Both the position numbers and the translations under genes were made by a program. Below are positions 7,622 through 16,081 of a DNA stretch of 64,000 nucleotides, piece by piece; positions within the stretch are counted from its first letter, which is position 1; each line of letters starts with the position of its first letter. The DNA lies in assembly GCF_010692725.1 (NCBI RefSeq), contig NZ_JAAFZB010000093.1:372001-436000 (forward strand), in the 5' to 3' direction. The notes beneath the pieces were generated by a model. That model saw nothing but the letters and a program-made list of their open reading frames with translations. It ran no database searches and was not told the DNA's origin. The DNA is from Flavihumibacter soli (GTDB lineage Bacteria; Bacteroidota; Bacteroidia; Sphingobacteriales; Sphingobacteriaceae).

Positions 7622-8584
7622 ATGATAAATCAAACAATAGGGCTGAACCTGGAGAACATGGTTTTAGTAAGCGGCGGGGAATTTCAGATGGGCTCGGATA
7701 AATTCTTCCCGGACGAAAGGCCTGTACGCATGGTCAAGGTAGCGAGTTTTTACATCGATAAATATGAGGTTACTAATAGGGATTATAAAAAATTCGTCGA
7801 TGAAACCGGCTATATAACCGTTGCTGAAAGACCCCCTAATCCGGATGATTATCCAGGTGCCAAACCTGAGATGCTTGCCCCCGGGGCCTTAGTTTTTCAG
7901 AAAGCAACCGCGCCGGTTGATCTAAGGAACAATTTCAATTGGTGGGCATGGGTTAAGGGCGCAAATTGGAATCACCCCTATGGACCGGGCAGTACCATCA
8001 AGGACAAGGAAGCACATCCCGTTGTACACATTGCATATGAAGACGCCGAGACATATGCCAACTGGCATAGAAAGGAACTGCCGACCGAGGCTGAGTGGGA
8101 GTATGCCGCCAGGGGCGGGCTGCATGGTAAAAACTTTACCTGGGGTGACGAGGATGTTCAGCTTAGTAAGCCCATGGCCAATACATGGCAGGGTGAGTTT
8201 CCCTGGCAAAATCTATTGACTGACAGTTATGAAGGCACATCACCTGTCGGTTCCTTTGCCCCCAACGGATATGGATTGTTTGATATGGCAGGCAATGTAT
8301 GGGAGTGGACCTCTGACTGGTATTTGCGAAGCCCACATGATCAGGAATCTGAAACTCATAAATCGCGCTCTATAAATGCTTTCAACCCTGGAGTGATCTT
8401 CCCTGAATGCAGCTATGATCAATTCCATCCGCAGCAGAAAGTTCCCGGGAAAGTGATCAAAGGTGGTTCTCATTTATGCGCCCCTAACTATTGTTTGCGA
8501 TACCGCCCGGCTGCAAGACAACGGCAGATGATGAACACCCCTATGAATCACCTGGGCTTCAGATGCATTGTCAGGGCAGACTAA
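7622..8584 (+). CDS. Formylglycine-generating-enzyme (SUMF1/FGE-sulfatase) domain protein
   Basis: FGE oxidises a sulfatase Cys to formylglycine; many relatives have other roles. The domain covers nearly the whole protein, from MVLVSGGEFQMGSD to the C-terminal NHLGFRC. The copper-binding, catalytic Cys pair of true FGEs appears conserved as GGSHLCAPNYCLRYR (C-x4-C), along with WEYAARGG and FDMAGNVWEWTSDW. A TTG at 7571 opens the frame further, but ATG at 7622 is a better start and gives 320 residues. No signal peptide is evident, so the protein looks cytoplasmic. There is no sulfatase in the window. The preceding SulP transporter may be functionally linked through sulfate, which is speculation. 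Confidence 0.88.
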   Translation: MINQTIGLNLENMVLVSGGEFQMGSDKFFPDERPVRMVKVASFYIDKYEVTNRDYKKFVDETGYITVAERPPNPDDYPGAKPEMLAPGALVFQKATAPVDLRNNFNWWAWVKGANWNHPYGPGSTIKDKEAHPVVHIAYEDAETYANWHRKELPTEAEWEYAARGGLHGKNFTWGDEDVQLSKPMANTWQGEFPWQNLLTDSYEGTSPVGSFAPNGYGLFDMAGNVWEWTSDWYLRSPHDQESETHKSRSINAFNPGVIFPECSYDQFHPQQKVPGKVIKGGSHLCAPNYCLRYRPAARQRQMMNTPMNHLGFRCIVRAD

Positions 8585-8685
8585 AGTATCCGGATTCAGT
8601 GGTAAATGGTGGAAATCTTAATCTCAGTATCGGACAAAAGAATGTATATTGCTTAAAGGATATCAATTTAAACGATGTACATCTC

Positions 8686-9096
8686 ATGGGTAAATTAGCC
8701 GAAATTAAAACAAAACCAACTGCCGCAAGCGTCGAGGACTTTATCAATAATTTTAGTGAGCAAAAGCGCAATGACAGTCTTGTGATTTTGGAAATGATGA
8801 AAAAGGCAACCGGTGAAGAGCCGAAAATGTGGGGCAGTTCAATTATTGGTTTTGGTAATGTAAGATACAAAAGCCCCAAGACCGGCAGGGAAGTAGATTG
8901 GCTCCGGATAGGTTTCTCGCCCCGTAAAGCGAATCTGTCCTTATACCTGAGCGTAAATATTAAAGAGCATGCTGCAGTTCTCTCAAAGCTTGGCAAGCAC
9001 AAGACTGGTGTAGGCTGCCTCTACATAAATAAGCTTGCGGATATAGACATGAAAGTTCTGGAGGAAATGATAAATGCACCATTAAATCGAAGGTAG
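8686..9096 (+). CDS. DUF1801 (YdhG-like) domain protein
   Basis: This is a small soluble protein of 136 residues. The pattern KPTAASVEDFINNF near the N-terminus, then MWGSSIIGFGNVRY and REVDWLRIGFSPRKANLSLYL, is typical of DUF1801. The frame is open back to 8491, overlapping the FGE-like gene, but that extension reads as out-of-frame FGE sequence; the ATG at 8686 matches the domain start. The function of the family is not established. The end at 9096 converges on a minus-strand transporter gene about 90 nt away. Confidence 0.85.
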   Translation: MGKLAEIKTKPTAASVEDFINNFSEQKRNDSLVILEMMKKATGEEPKMWGSSIIGFGNVRYKSPKTGREVDWLRIGFSPRKANLSLYLSVNIKEHAAVLSKLGKHKTGVGCLYINKLADIDMKVLEEMINAPLNRR

Positions 9097-9184
9097 AAGC
9101 TTTGTCAAAGGATCATTCCTATGAAATTTTTTCCAATTATAGCCCCTTGTCTTAAAACCTAAGGACGGGAATCAGCTGGTTTTT

Positions 9185-10099
9185 TTAATCACGTAATTGC
9201 TTGGCGGACCTAATGTTCTTCTTACTTCGTTGTGACAGCAGCAAACCGGTAATAACCATCGCCACACCGGTGATGGTGTATTCGTCAATCCTGTCATTCA
9301 TCAATACAGCCGCAATAGCGTAACCAAACACGGGGCATAAAAACAGCCAGAAGCCGGCTCTTATAGCACTTATTCTAATCAGCCAAAGCCAGAGCAGTAC
9401 AGCCACAATCGAAACCGGTATGGCAAGCCATAAAACAGCTCCCCAAAAGGAGTAGGTGAAATCGTTCTCTGCATCCTGGTAATAAAACCATGTTACCGGC
9501 AACAGAAAAATCCCGCCCAGCAGTGTTTGCCAGCCATTAATAGTAAACAAATGCAGGTCATTCCAACTTTGAGAGGAAAAGTAGATGGAAGCTAGCGAGT
9601 AAGAAAGCATACTGAGCAGTAAGATCATTAGGCCCGGTGCGGTTACCGATGCTTCGGATAACAGCGGCCAGGCTGCACAGATCACTCCACCTGAGCAGAT
9701 TGCCAGTGCCACCAAAGACTGAAGGGTCAGTGGCCTTTTAAGTAGAAAGACTGAAAGGAAACTGATAAAAACAGGGTTAGTGGCCACCGCCAGGGACCCG
9801 ATGCCGGCGGTTACCCGCTCCATGGCTATAACATAGCAGCCTAAATAGATGCTAATATTCAATAGGCCGTAGATAGATAATTGCTTCCATTCTTTTCCCG
9901 ACGGCAACCGGTTGCCTTGTAATACGTGCGAAATAAATAGCATGAGGGCTGACGCAATCGTAAAGCGTACAAGGGCGATTGTTAGTGGTTGAGCGGTTGT
10001 TAAACCGATTTTAGTGGCCGTCGACGCAGATGCCCACAATACAGAAAACAAGATACCCGCGATCAGCCAGGGGTATTTTTTATGGTTAACGTCCGACAC
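9185..10099 (-). CDS. EamA/DMT-superfamily permease
   Basis: A 304-residue inner-membrane protein with ten predicted hydrophobic helices in two five-helix EamA repeats. Characteristic pieces are FSVLWASASTATKIGL near residue 18, ALVRFTIASALMLF, and a second-repeat motif YAIAAVLMNDRIDEYTITGVAMVITGLLL. The only possible upstream start is GTG at 10099, since a TAA stop directly precedes it in frame. The family exports amino acids, metabolites or drugs; the substrate cannot be read here. It is a single gene facing the DUF1801 gene. Confidence 0.88.
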   Translation of the reverse strand: MSDVNHKKYPWLIAGILFSVLWASASTATKIGLTTAQPLTIALVRFTIASALMLFISHVLQGNRLPSGKEWKQLSIYGLLNISIYLGCYVIAMERVTAGIGSLAVATNPVFISFLSVFLLKRPLTLQSLVALAICSGGVICAAWPLLSEASVTAPGLMILLLSMLSYSLASIYFSSQSWNDLHLFTINGWQTLLGGIFLLPVTWFYYQDAENDFTYSFWGAVLWLAIPVSIVAVLLWLWLIRISAIRAGFWLFLCPVFGYAIAAVLMNDRIDEYTITGVAMVITGLLLSQRSKKNIRSAKQLRD

Positions 10100-10175
10100 T
10101 TATTCTTCGTTCTTGAGATTTCATTCGGTATGTGTAGTAAGTATTTTTCCTGAAATGGACCATTGAATAAATTTC

Positions 10176-10221
10176 CTTTCGCGGATTAAAAATGGTGGCA
10201 TACCTGCTTTATCCGCGAAAG
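10176..10221. repeat. 11-bp inverted repeat in the DMT permease upstream region
   Basis: CTTTCGCGGAT (10176-10186) and ATCCGCGAAAG (10211-10221) are perfect reverse complements separated by 24 nt, about 80 nt upstream of the GTG of the permease gene. It may be an operator or a hairpin in the leader. No T-tract follows, so it does not look like a terminator. Confidence 0.5.
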
Positions 10222-10679
10222 TATAGAATCCCGTCGTATTCTTAATAGGCGTACATATAAAAACGGTACGACATCATGCGAGGAGCTGGCGTATTCTTTA
10301 AACCGGGCTGTTGGGTTAAGAAACGCGATGCAGAATTATTTGATCCTACCGTAAAACTGTCTTGCTCCGATTAGATTCAGACAGTCATTAATGATAAATG
10401 AATGTTCTTGATTAATCTCGGTTGAAAAAAAGTATAAAAGGGAGTTTTCACTGGCGGAAACGGACAGAAGCTGGAAGCTCCCAGGGAAGGATAGAAAATT
10501 GGTTGAATATCGACCTCGGAGGCTCACAGCCTTTGCTTATCTTATTAGATAACAACAAGTTGCGCGAAGGACGGGACAATCTATCAAATGATTTTCTTAC
10601 ACTATTGCAATTTATGTAAACTCTACTAAATTTGCGATATGTGCAAACATATGCACAAGTTGCCATTGCTTGACCCTGG
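10222..10679. other. Non-coding spacer
   Basis: The short open frames here lack any recognisable domain and overlap each other on opposite strands. I see no tRNA, terminal repeats or transposase remnant. The segment is probably spacer or decayed sequence at the left edge of the carbohydrate island. Confidence 0.45.
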
Positions 10680-11009
10680 ATGAAGCCTCTCCATAAATAC
10701 ATATTAATACGCATTAATAACCTTGTTAGAGATGGAATGCTTGAACCGGAAGAAAAGATTAGGGACGTGGTTAGAAAAAAATATATCTACAAACCTCAAT
10801 AGCTGGCTGAGTTTTGCGCACGAAATAGAGAGTATGGGGCGTTTTTTTAAATCTGTTGCTTAAGGTTGAAACGTGTTTAAAGCGTGTTTCGTAGAACAGA
10901 TGAAAATCCAATGGTTTATTTTGAATCCTATTTCCTTACAGTGTATGTACTTGGAGGAAGACTCGCCATTGAGGATACTATAAGCTATCAACGGAAGGCA
11001 AAAGCTTAA
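10680..11009 (+). pseudogene. Possible decayed coding sequence with in-frame stops
   Basis: One reading frame begins MKPLHKYILIRINNLVRDG, is interrupted by stops at 10800, 10848 and 10878, and ends DENPMVYFESYFLTVYVLGG...RKAKA at 11009. The two end pieces have protein-like composition and lie in the same frame, which suggests a gene that has decayed by point mutation. I do not recognise the parent protein. Chance open frames in AT-rich sequence are a real alternative. Confidence 0.25.
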
Positions 11010-11052
11010 GTGATGGTCGCTTATATAAAAATGAATTTGGAATTAAGATTAT

Positions 11053-12477
11053 ATGCAAAGTAAACCTAAACATTACATTTCCCTTATAACGTATATTGCT
11101 GCGTTAGGAGGCTTTTTATTCGGTTTTGACATGGCTGTGGTTAGCGGCATCATTGAACCGGTCAAACAGCAATATGGGTTATCTGCTTCTCAGGAAGGTT
11201 TGTTTGTCTCCTGTGCACTCCTTGGCTGCATCGCCGGCGTAGCTTTATCCGGATTTTTAAGTGATAAGATCGGAAGAAAAAAGGTGCTTTTCATTGCTGC
11301 AGTATTATTTCTGGTAAGTGCCATCGGCTTTTCATTTGCAGAGGACTATTCCATTCTTATTTTCTTTCGCCTCCTTGCCGGTATGGGCGTTGGAGTGGCT
11401 TCCAGCATTTCGCCTCTCTACATATCAGAAATGGCACCCGCCAAAACACGAGGTCGATTGGTCACATTTTATCAGCTAGCTATTACCATAGGCATATTAG
11501 TAGCCTATATCAGCAATTTGATCATAGCGAATTATTCTGCAGCTCATTTGAATGAACAGGGCGGTTTACTGAACTGGTTATTTGCACAAGAAGTATGGCG
11601 GGGTATGTTCCTGGTTGGCGTAATACCTGCAACCTTGTTTTGTTTGCTGTTAATGATTGTTCCTGAAAGTCCACGCTGGTTGGTGCAATATGGGAGAAAT
11701 GAAGAAGCTCTGGACATTCTAATCAAAATGAACGGCAAGGAAGAGGGTCAGAATGAACTAAACGCTATTAAAGAGGCTGCCGTTCAAAAATCGGGCGGGT
11801 TGAAGGAATTAATGCGGTTGCCCTTAAGGCAATTATTAGCTATGGCTATGATCCTGACTGCTTTGTCACAGTTTAGTGGAATCAACGGCGTAATATTCTA
11901 TGGCCCAACAATTTTAAAATCGGCAGGTATCGTTACAAACGATGCGCTGCTATATCAGGTAATGCTTGGCGTTGCTAATGTGCTGTTCACCTTTATTGCA
12001 ATTTGGAAAGTGGATAGCTGGGGCAGAAGGCCATTATACATTGTTGGTTCCCTTTGTGCGGCGTTGGCATTAGCCTTAACTGGAGTTTGCTTTATGCTGG
12101 AAATAAAAGGCTGGGTTATGCTGCTGTGCATCATATTTTTCCTCTTTTGTTTTGCATTCTCATTGGGGCCATTAAAATTTGTGATCGCAACAGAAATATT
12201 TCCTACTCATGTAAGGGGAACGGCATTATCAGTGTGCATTATGACCATGTGGGTGGCCGACTGGATAGTTAACCTGGTTTTTCCAGTGTTGAGGGACGGA
12301 TTGGGTGTGGCAGGTACATTTTTTATCTTTTCTCTATTCTGTGTTTTATCCTTCGCGTATGCAAAAAGAAAACTGTTTGAAACAAAAGAGAAAAGTCTGG
12401 AGGAAATTGAGAAAGCCTGGAATTCAGATTTGAGTGCGGAAAAGAGATTGCTTGAAACAAAGGTTGAAATTTCATAG
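11053..12477 (+). CDS. MFS sugar porter (XylE/GalP/AraE type)
   Basis: A 12-helix major facilitator of 474 residues. Sugar-porter signatures are visible: GFLFGFDMAVVSG near the N-terminus, SDKIGRKK after helix 2, PESPRWL before the central loop, QFSGINGVIFYGP in helix 7 and DSWGRRPLY after helix 8. Family members import hexoses or pentoses with protons or sodium. It stands first in a same-strand series with the GH38 enzyme and an unassigned secreted enzyme, so it probably imports the monosaccharide they release. Mannose is the obvious candidate given GH38, but this is inference. Confidence 0.9.
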   Translation: MQSKPKHYISLITYIAALGGFLFGFDMAVVSGIIEPVKQQYGLSASQEGLFVSCALLGCIAGVALSGFLSDKIGRKKVLFIAAVLFLVSAIGFSFAEDYSILIFFRLLAGMGVGVASSISPLYISEMAPAKTRGRLVTFYQLAITIGILVAYISNLIIANYSAAHLNEQGGLLNWLFAQEVWRGMFLVGVIPATLFCLLLMIVPESPRWLVQYGRNEEALDILIKMNGKEEGQNELNAIKEAAVQKSGGLKELMRLPLRQLLAMAMILTALSQFSGINGVIFYGPTILKSAGIVTNDALLYQVMLGVANVLFTFIAIWKVDSWGRRPLYIVGSLCAALALALTGVCFMLEIKGWVMLLCIIFFLFCFAFSLGPLKFVIATEIFPTHVRGTALSVCIMTMWVADWIVNLVFPVLRDGLGVAGTFFIFSLFCVLSFAYAKRKLFETKEKSLEEIEKAWNSDLSAEKRLLETKVEIS

Positions 12478-12664
12478 GAACAAATGGGTAAAGATTATTT
12501 CAGTTTGAACAGAATGCCGATTTGTTTGCTATCGCCGATACCATGACAAAGTACGGTTGCTCAGCCTATTGGCAATAAAAGCATCCTGATAGTAGAGCCA
12601 TTTGAAAAACAAGGAGAGGTTCTCTTAAGCCTAGAGTTAATAAAGTTAACTTCAAAAACTAAGC

Positions 12665-15600
12665 ATGTATAAAAAAATATTCCTGGTTGCTGTTTTGCTT
12701 GCATCATTCATTCAGGGTCAATCACAAACTACCGTTCCTCATTTCGGAAAAATAAATTGGATAAACGGTTTTTCAAAAGAAATCAGCGGCGAGAATATCA
12801 CCTACTTTTCGGCTTTCCCGGATTATGCCACAACGGCCTTATTAACCCGAAGCACCGATGGCAAAAAAGCAATCGAGTGGGAAACCGCAATGGTTCCTCA
12901 AAACAGCAAGGGTGATTACGTGTACTTCAGTTGGGTGGCCGCCCATTCTACTGCTACAAGTAGCGGAGACCGTAATTTTGATTTGTATGTTGACGATCAA
13001 AAATTGTTAACGTTTACGACCTTCCCCGGAAATAAAATGCCCGATTGGATTTTTAAGACATCCGATGGTTCGGCTTTGGTTTTTCAACAAACCAAAAGAG
13101 ACGGTGCCAATGATGCACATGGATTGGCTTTTCTCCGCTTGCCAAGGAATAAAGTGAAAGCAGGGAAACCAGTTCGGATTAAAGTTGTGGGACAAGCCCA
13201 AAACAGCAATGATTGGTACATGACTTTTAAATTTTCATTTGAAGAAAAGGTAGATGTAAATCCGATGCCCTTCCTTTTGAAAAATGGCAAGCAACCCATT
13301 GTATTAACGGCTTTGCATTTTGGAAAAGACGAGCTGCTTAAAGTGAACGTCAACAACAAGGAAGCCTATTCTTTTATAATAAAAGATGGTGTAAACAACT
13401 TTGACATCCCGGTAGATGCGGTAAAAAAAGATGACAGTGTTCGGGTGGTGGCTGTATCAGCAGGTAAAACGTTGGTCAATAGATTTATACCTTTGAAACC
13501 AGTTGTGTATCGTGAATTAAGTTTTATACATCATTCGCATACCGATATTGGTTACTCTCACCTTCAGCCTGAGGTTTTAAAAATCCATCTTAAAAATATA
13601 GATGATGCATTGGCCATGATTGAAAAAACCAGGGATTATCCTGCAGAAGCAAAATTCAAATGGAATATCGAATCCTTATGGGCGGTGGAGAATTATTTGA
13701 AACAGGCTTCGCCAACACAAAAACAAAAGTTTATAACAGCAGTAAAGGAAGGAAGCATTTGCCTTTCGGCCTTATATGCCAATGTACTTACTGGTTTGAG
13801 TCAATCCGAAGAAATGTTTCACTATACCGATTATGCAGCCCAGCTTCGAAAAGAATTTGGACTTAAGATCAACAGTGCGATGGTCTCGGATATTCCCGGA
13901 TTTGCCTGGACTACTGTGACAGCCCTATCCAAGGGAGGCGTGAAATATTTTTCAAGCGGTCCTAATTTTATGGGGAACGACCATCCTTACCTGGGGGACA
14001 GAGTAGGGCATTTTGTAAGAACCTGGGGGGATAAACCGGTGTGGTGGGCATCGCCTTCCGGAGAGGAAAAATTATTGTTCTGGGCTGGAGCCAAGGGATA
14101 TTCCTCCTGGCATGGTACACCTGCTGGTGGGGTATTTGACCGTGGCGCCAAAAAAATTGGCGCTTATTTAGAAGAACTTACGGCTAAAAATTATCCTTAT
14201 GAGATGGTACAGTGGCGTTATAATATTGTTGCCGATAATGGACCTATTGATACCAGTATTTCAGATTTTGTGAAAGAATGGAATGATAAATATGCTTCCC
14301 CAAAAATTGTTTTAAATACAACTGACAAACTTTTTGAAGCTTTTGAACACAAATATGGAAACCATCTTCCAACAGTAAAAGGGGATATTACTCCATATTG
14401 GGAAGACGGTGCGATCTCTACTGCTTTTGAAGAAGGTAAGAACAGAGTCAACAGCTTGCGTTTGCAGCAGTTAACCACATTGTATTCGATGCTAAATCCC
14501 AAGCAATATAATGCTCGAAAATTTTATGAAGCTTGGACCAATGTCATTATGTTTCACGAGCATACCTGGGGAGCCCATAACAGCACCACCGAACCTGATG
14601 TTCCGTTTGTTACCGAACAATGGCGTATCAAAAAACAATTTATGCTGGATGGGAATGAGCAGATCAACGCTTTGGAGAAAAACCTGTTGCAACCATTAGA
14701 CGATCCGCAATCCAAAAAAATTGCCGTATTCAATACGTCTTCCTGGAAACGTACCGGACCGGTAGTGTTATCCGGGACCGTGGTTGGGAAATCTGTAAAA
14801 GACAACGCCGGCAATAAAAGTCCGCTTCAAAAACTTAGTAATGGTGACTATGTGTTTATGGCCACCGATGTACCGGCCTTTGGAACCGCAACCTATGAAA
14901 TTTCTAATGATGGGCATATATCGACTGCGACCGGATTTACAGTTACTGAAAATTCGGTGTCAAACGGAAAGATAGGATTCAGTTGGGATAAAATCAATGG
15001 AAGTATTACCGGTTTGAATGCAGGTACCGACTTTAATTATGTGGGGAATTTTAACAATCAGGGATTAAACAGCTATTGGTACGTTCCGGGAATGAATCCG
15101 GAAGACGCAATAACCAACGGTACTGTGAAGATAAATGTGATCGAGAACGGACCGGTAGTGACTAAAGTATCTATTGTATCGGAGGCACCCGGAGCCAATA
15201 AACTGGAAAGGATACTGTCTTTGTATGCCGGAAGTGATGCTGTTTTGGTTGAGAATATTTTAGATAAAAAATCAGTTCGGACAAAAGAGGCGGTTCATTT
15301 TGGATATCCGTTTAATACTTCTTTAACCAAAACTACAATAGACGCAGGGTATGGTACAATGCAGTATTTAAAAGATCAGTTGCCGGGTTCGAATATGGAT
15401 TATTTATACGGCCGCAGGTGGTTGGACGTATCCAAAGCTGATAAAGGAGTGCAATTGATGTTACTGGAAATGCCTTTGATAGAACCTGTTAATATGATTG
15501 ATGAAAGGCAAACTATTGCACCCAGACATAAGGAATGGAAAAAAGAGGGAAAACCAACCTCAACCTGGTTCAGCTATGTGATGAACAATTATTGGCATAC

Positions 15601-15991
15601 CAATTACAAGGCCGATCAGGATGGAACAGTCCAAATTCGCTATGCTTTGCGTCCACACGAAGCGGTTAAAGACACCGAGATGGAAAAAGCAGCGTCGGAA
15701 TTTGTACAACCTTTAATTGCTTTGCCAGTTAAAAAGGAGATTTCGCTTCCTCAGGCGCTTTTTGAATTGACTAACCCACATATAGTGGTTACTTCCATTA
15801 CGCCTGGTGAAGACGGAGCCTATTTGATTCGTTTGTTCAATCCGGAGCAATCTGTGCAGCAAACTAAATTCGTCTGGAAAGCCTTGCAGGCGACATCATT
15901 CATAGAGATGAAATCGGGAGAGAATCAACCAAGTACTGCCGAAGTGAAATTGGCTGCTATGGGAGTGTCTGAATTCTTGTTGAAGCTGTAA
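12665..15991 (+). CDS. Secreted GH38 alpha-mannosidase-like glycoside hydrolase
   Basis: A signal peptide (MYKKIFLVAVLLASFIQGQSQ) leads into a beta-rich N-terminal domain (about 20-280) and then the GH38 catalytic barrel. HHSHTDIGYSH at 289-299 provides the Zn-binding His and Asp (H292, D294), and SDIPG with D409 is the expected position of the nucleophile Asp. FHEHTWGAHNSTTEPD fits the later Zn-His region. The C-terminal ~400 residues form the beta-sandwich domains usual for GH38. At 1108 residues it is longer than many bacterial members because of the N-terminal domain. Linkage specificity is unknown. It lies between a sugar porter and a second secreted enzyme and is AT-rich compared with the sulP gene. 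Confidence 0.85.
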   Translation: MYKKIFLVAVLLASFIQGQSQTTVPHFGKINWINGFSKEISGENITYFSAFPDYATTALLTRSTDGKKAIEWETAMVPQNSKGDYVYFSWVAAHSTATSSGDRNFDLYVDDQKLLTFTTFPGNKMPDWIFKTSDGSALVFQQTKRDGANDAHGLAFLRLPRNKVKAGKPVRIKVVGQAQNSNDWYMTFKFSFEEKVDVNPMPFLLKNGKQPIVLTALHFGKDELLKVNVNNKEAYSFIIKDGVNNFDIPVDAVKKDDSVRVVAVSAGKTLVNRFIPLKPVVYRELSFIHHSHTDIGYSHLQPEVLKIHLKNIDDALAMIEKTRDYPAEAKFKWNIESLWAVENYLKQASPTQKQKFITAVKEGSICLSALYANVLTGLSQSEEMFHYTDYAAQLRKEFGLKINSAMVSDIPGFAWTTVTALSKGGVKYFSSGPNFMGNDHPYLGDRVGHFVRTWGDKPVWWASPSGEEKLLFWAGAKGYSSWHGTPAGGVFDRGAKKIGAYLEELTAKNYPYEMVQWRYNIVADNGPIDTSISDFVKEWNDKYASPKIVLNTTDKLFEAFEHKYGNHLPTVKGDITPYWEDGAISTAFEEGKNRVNSLRLQQLTTLYSMLNPKQYNARKFYEAWTNVIMFHEHTWGAHNSTTEPDVPFVTEQWRIKKQFMLDGNEQINALEKNLLQPLDDPQSKKIAVFNTSSWKRTGPVVLSGTVVGKSVKDNAGNKSPLQKLSNGDYVFMATDVPAFGTATYEISNDGHISTATGFTVTENSVSNGKIGFSWDKINGSITGLNAGTDFNYVGNFNNQGLNSYWYVPGMNPEDAITNGTVKINVIENGPVVTKVSIVSEAPGANKLERILSLYAGSDAVLVENILDKKSVRTKEAVHFGYPFNTSLTKTTIDAGYGTMQYLKDQLPGSNMDYLYGRRWLDVSKADKGVQLMLLEMPLIEPVNMIDERQTIAPRHKEWKKEGKPTSTWFSYVMNNYWHTNYKADQDGTVQIRYALRPHEAVKDTEMEKAASEFVQPLIALPVKKEISLPQALFELTNPHIVVTSITPGEDGAYLIRLFNPEQSVQQTKFVWKALQATSFIEMKSGENQPSTAEVKLAAMGVSEFLLKL

Positions 15992-16081
15992 AGCAACTTT
16001 CGGGTGAATCCAGGGCAGCAGTATTCTTTAATCCATCATTTTTTGAATGGTATTCCAAAATAAGTACAAACTCAATAGATT

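Noticed and set aside
10336-10714. Three overlapping short frames on both strands upstream of the sugar porter
   Set aside because: They contradict one another, have non-ATG or weak starts and odd composition, and show no domain.
12496-12580. Short protein-like frame ending FAIADTMTKYGCSAYWQ between the sugar porter and the GH38 gene
   Set aside because: It may be a gene remnant, but it is under 30 codons after an in-frame stop and I could not tie it to a family.
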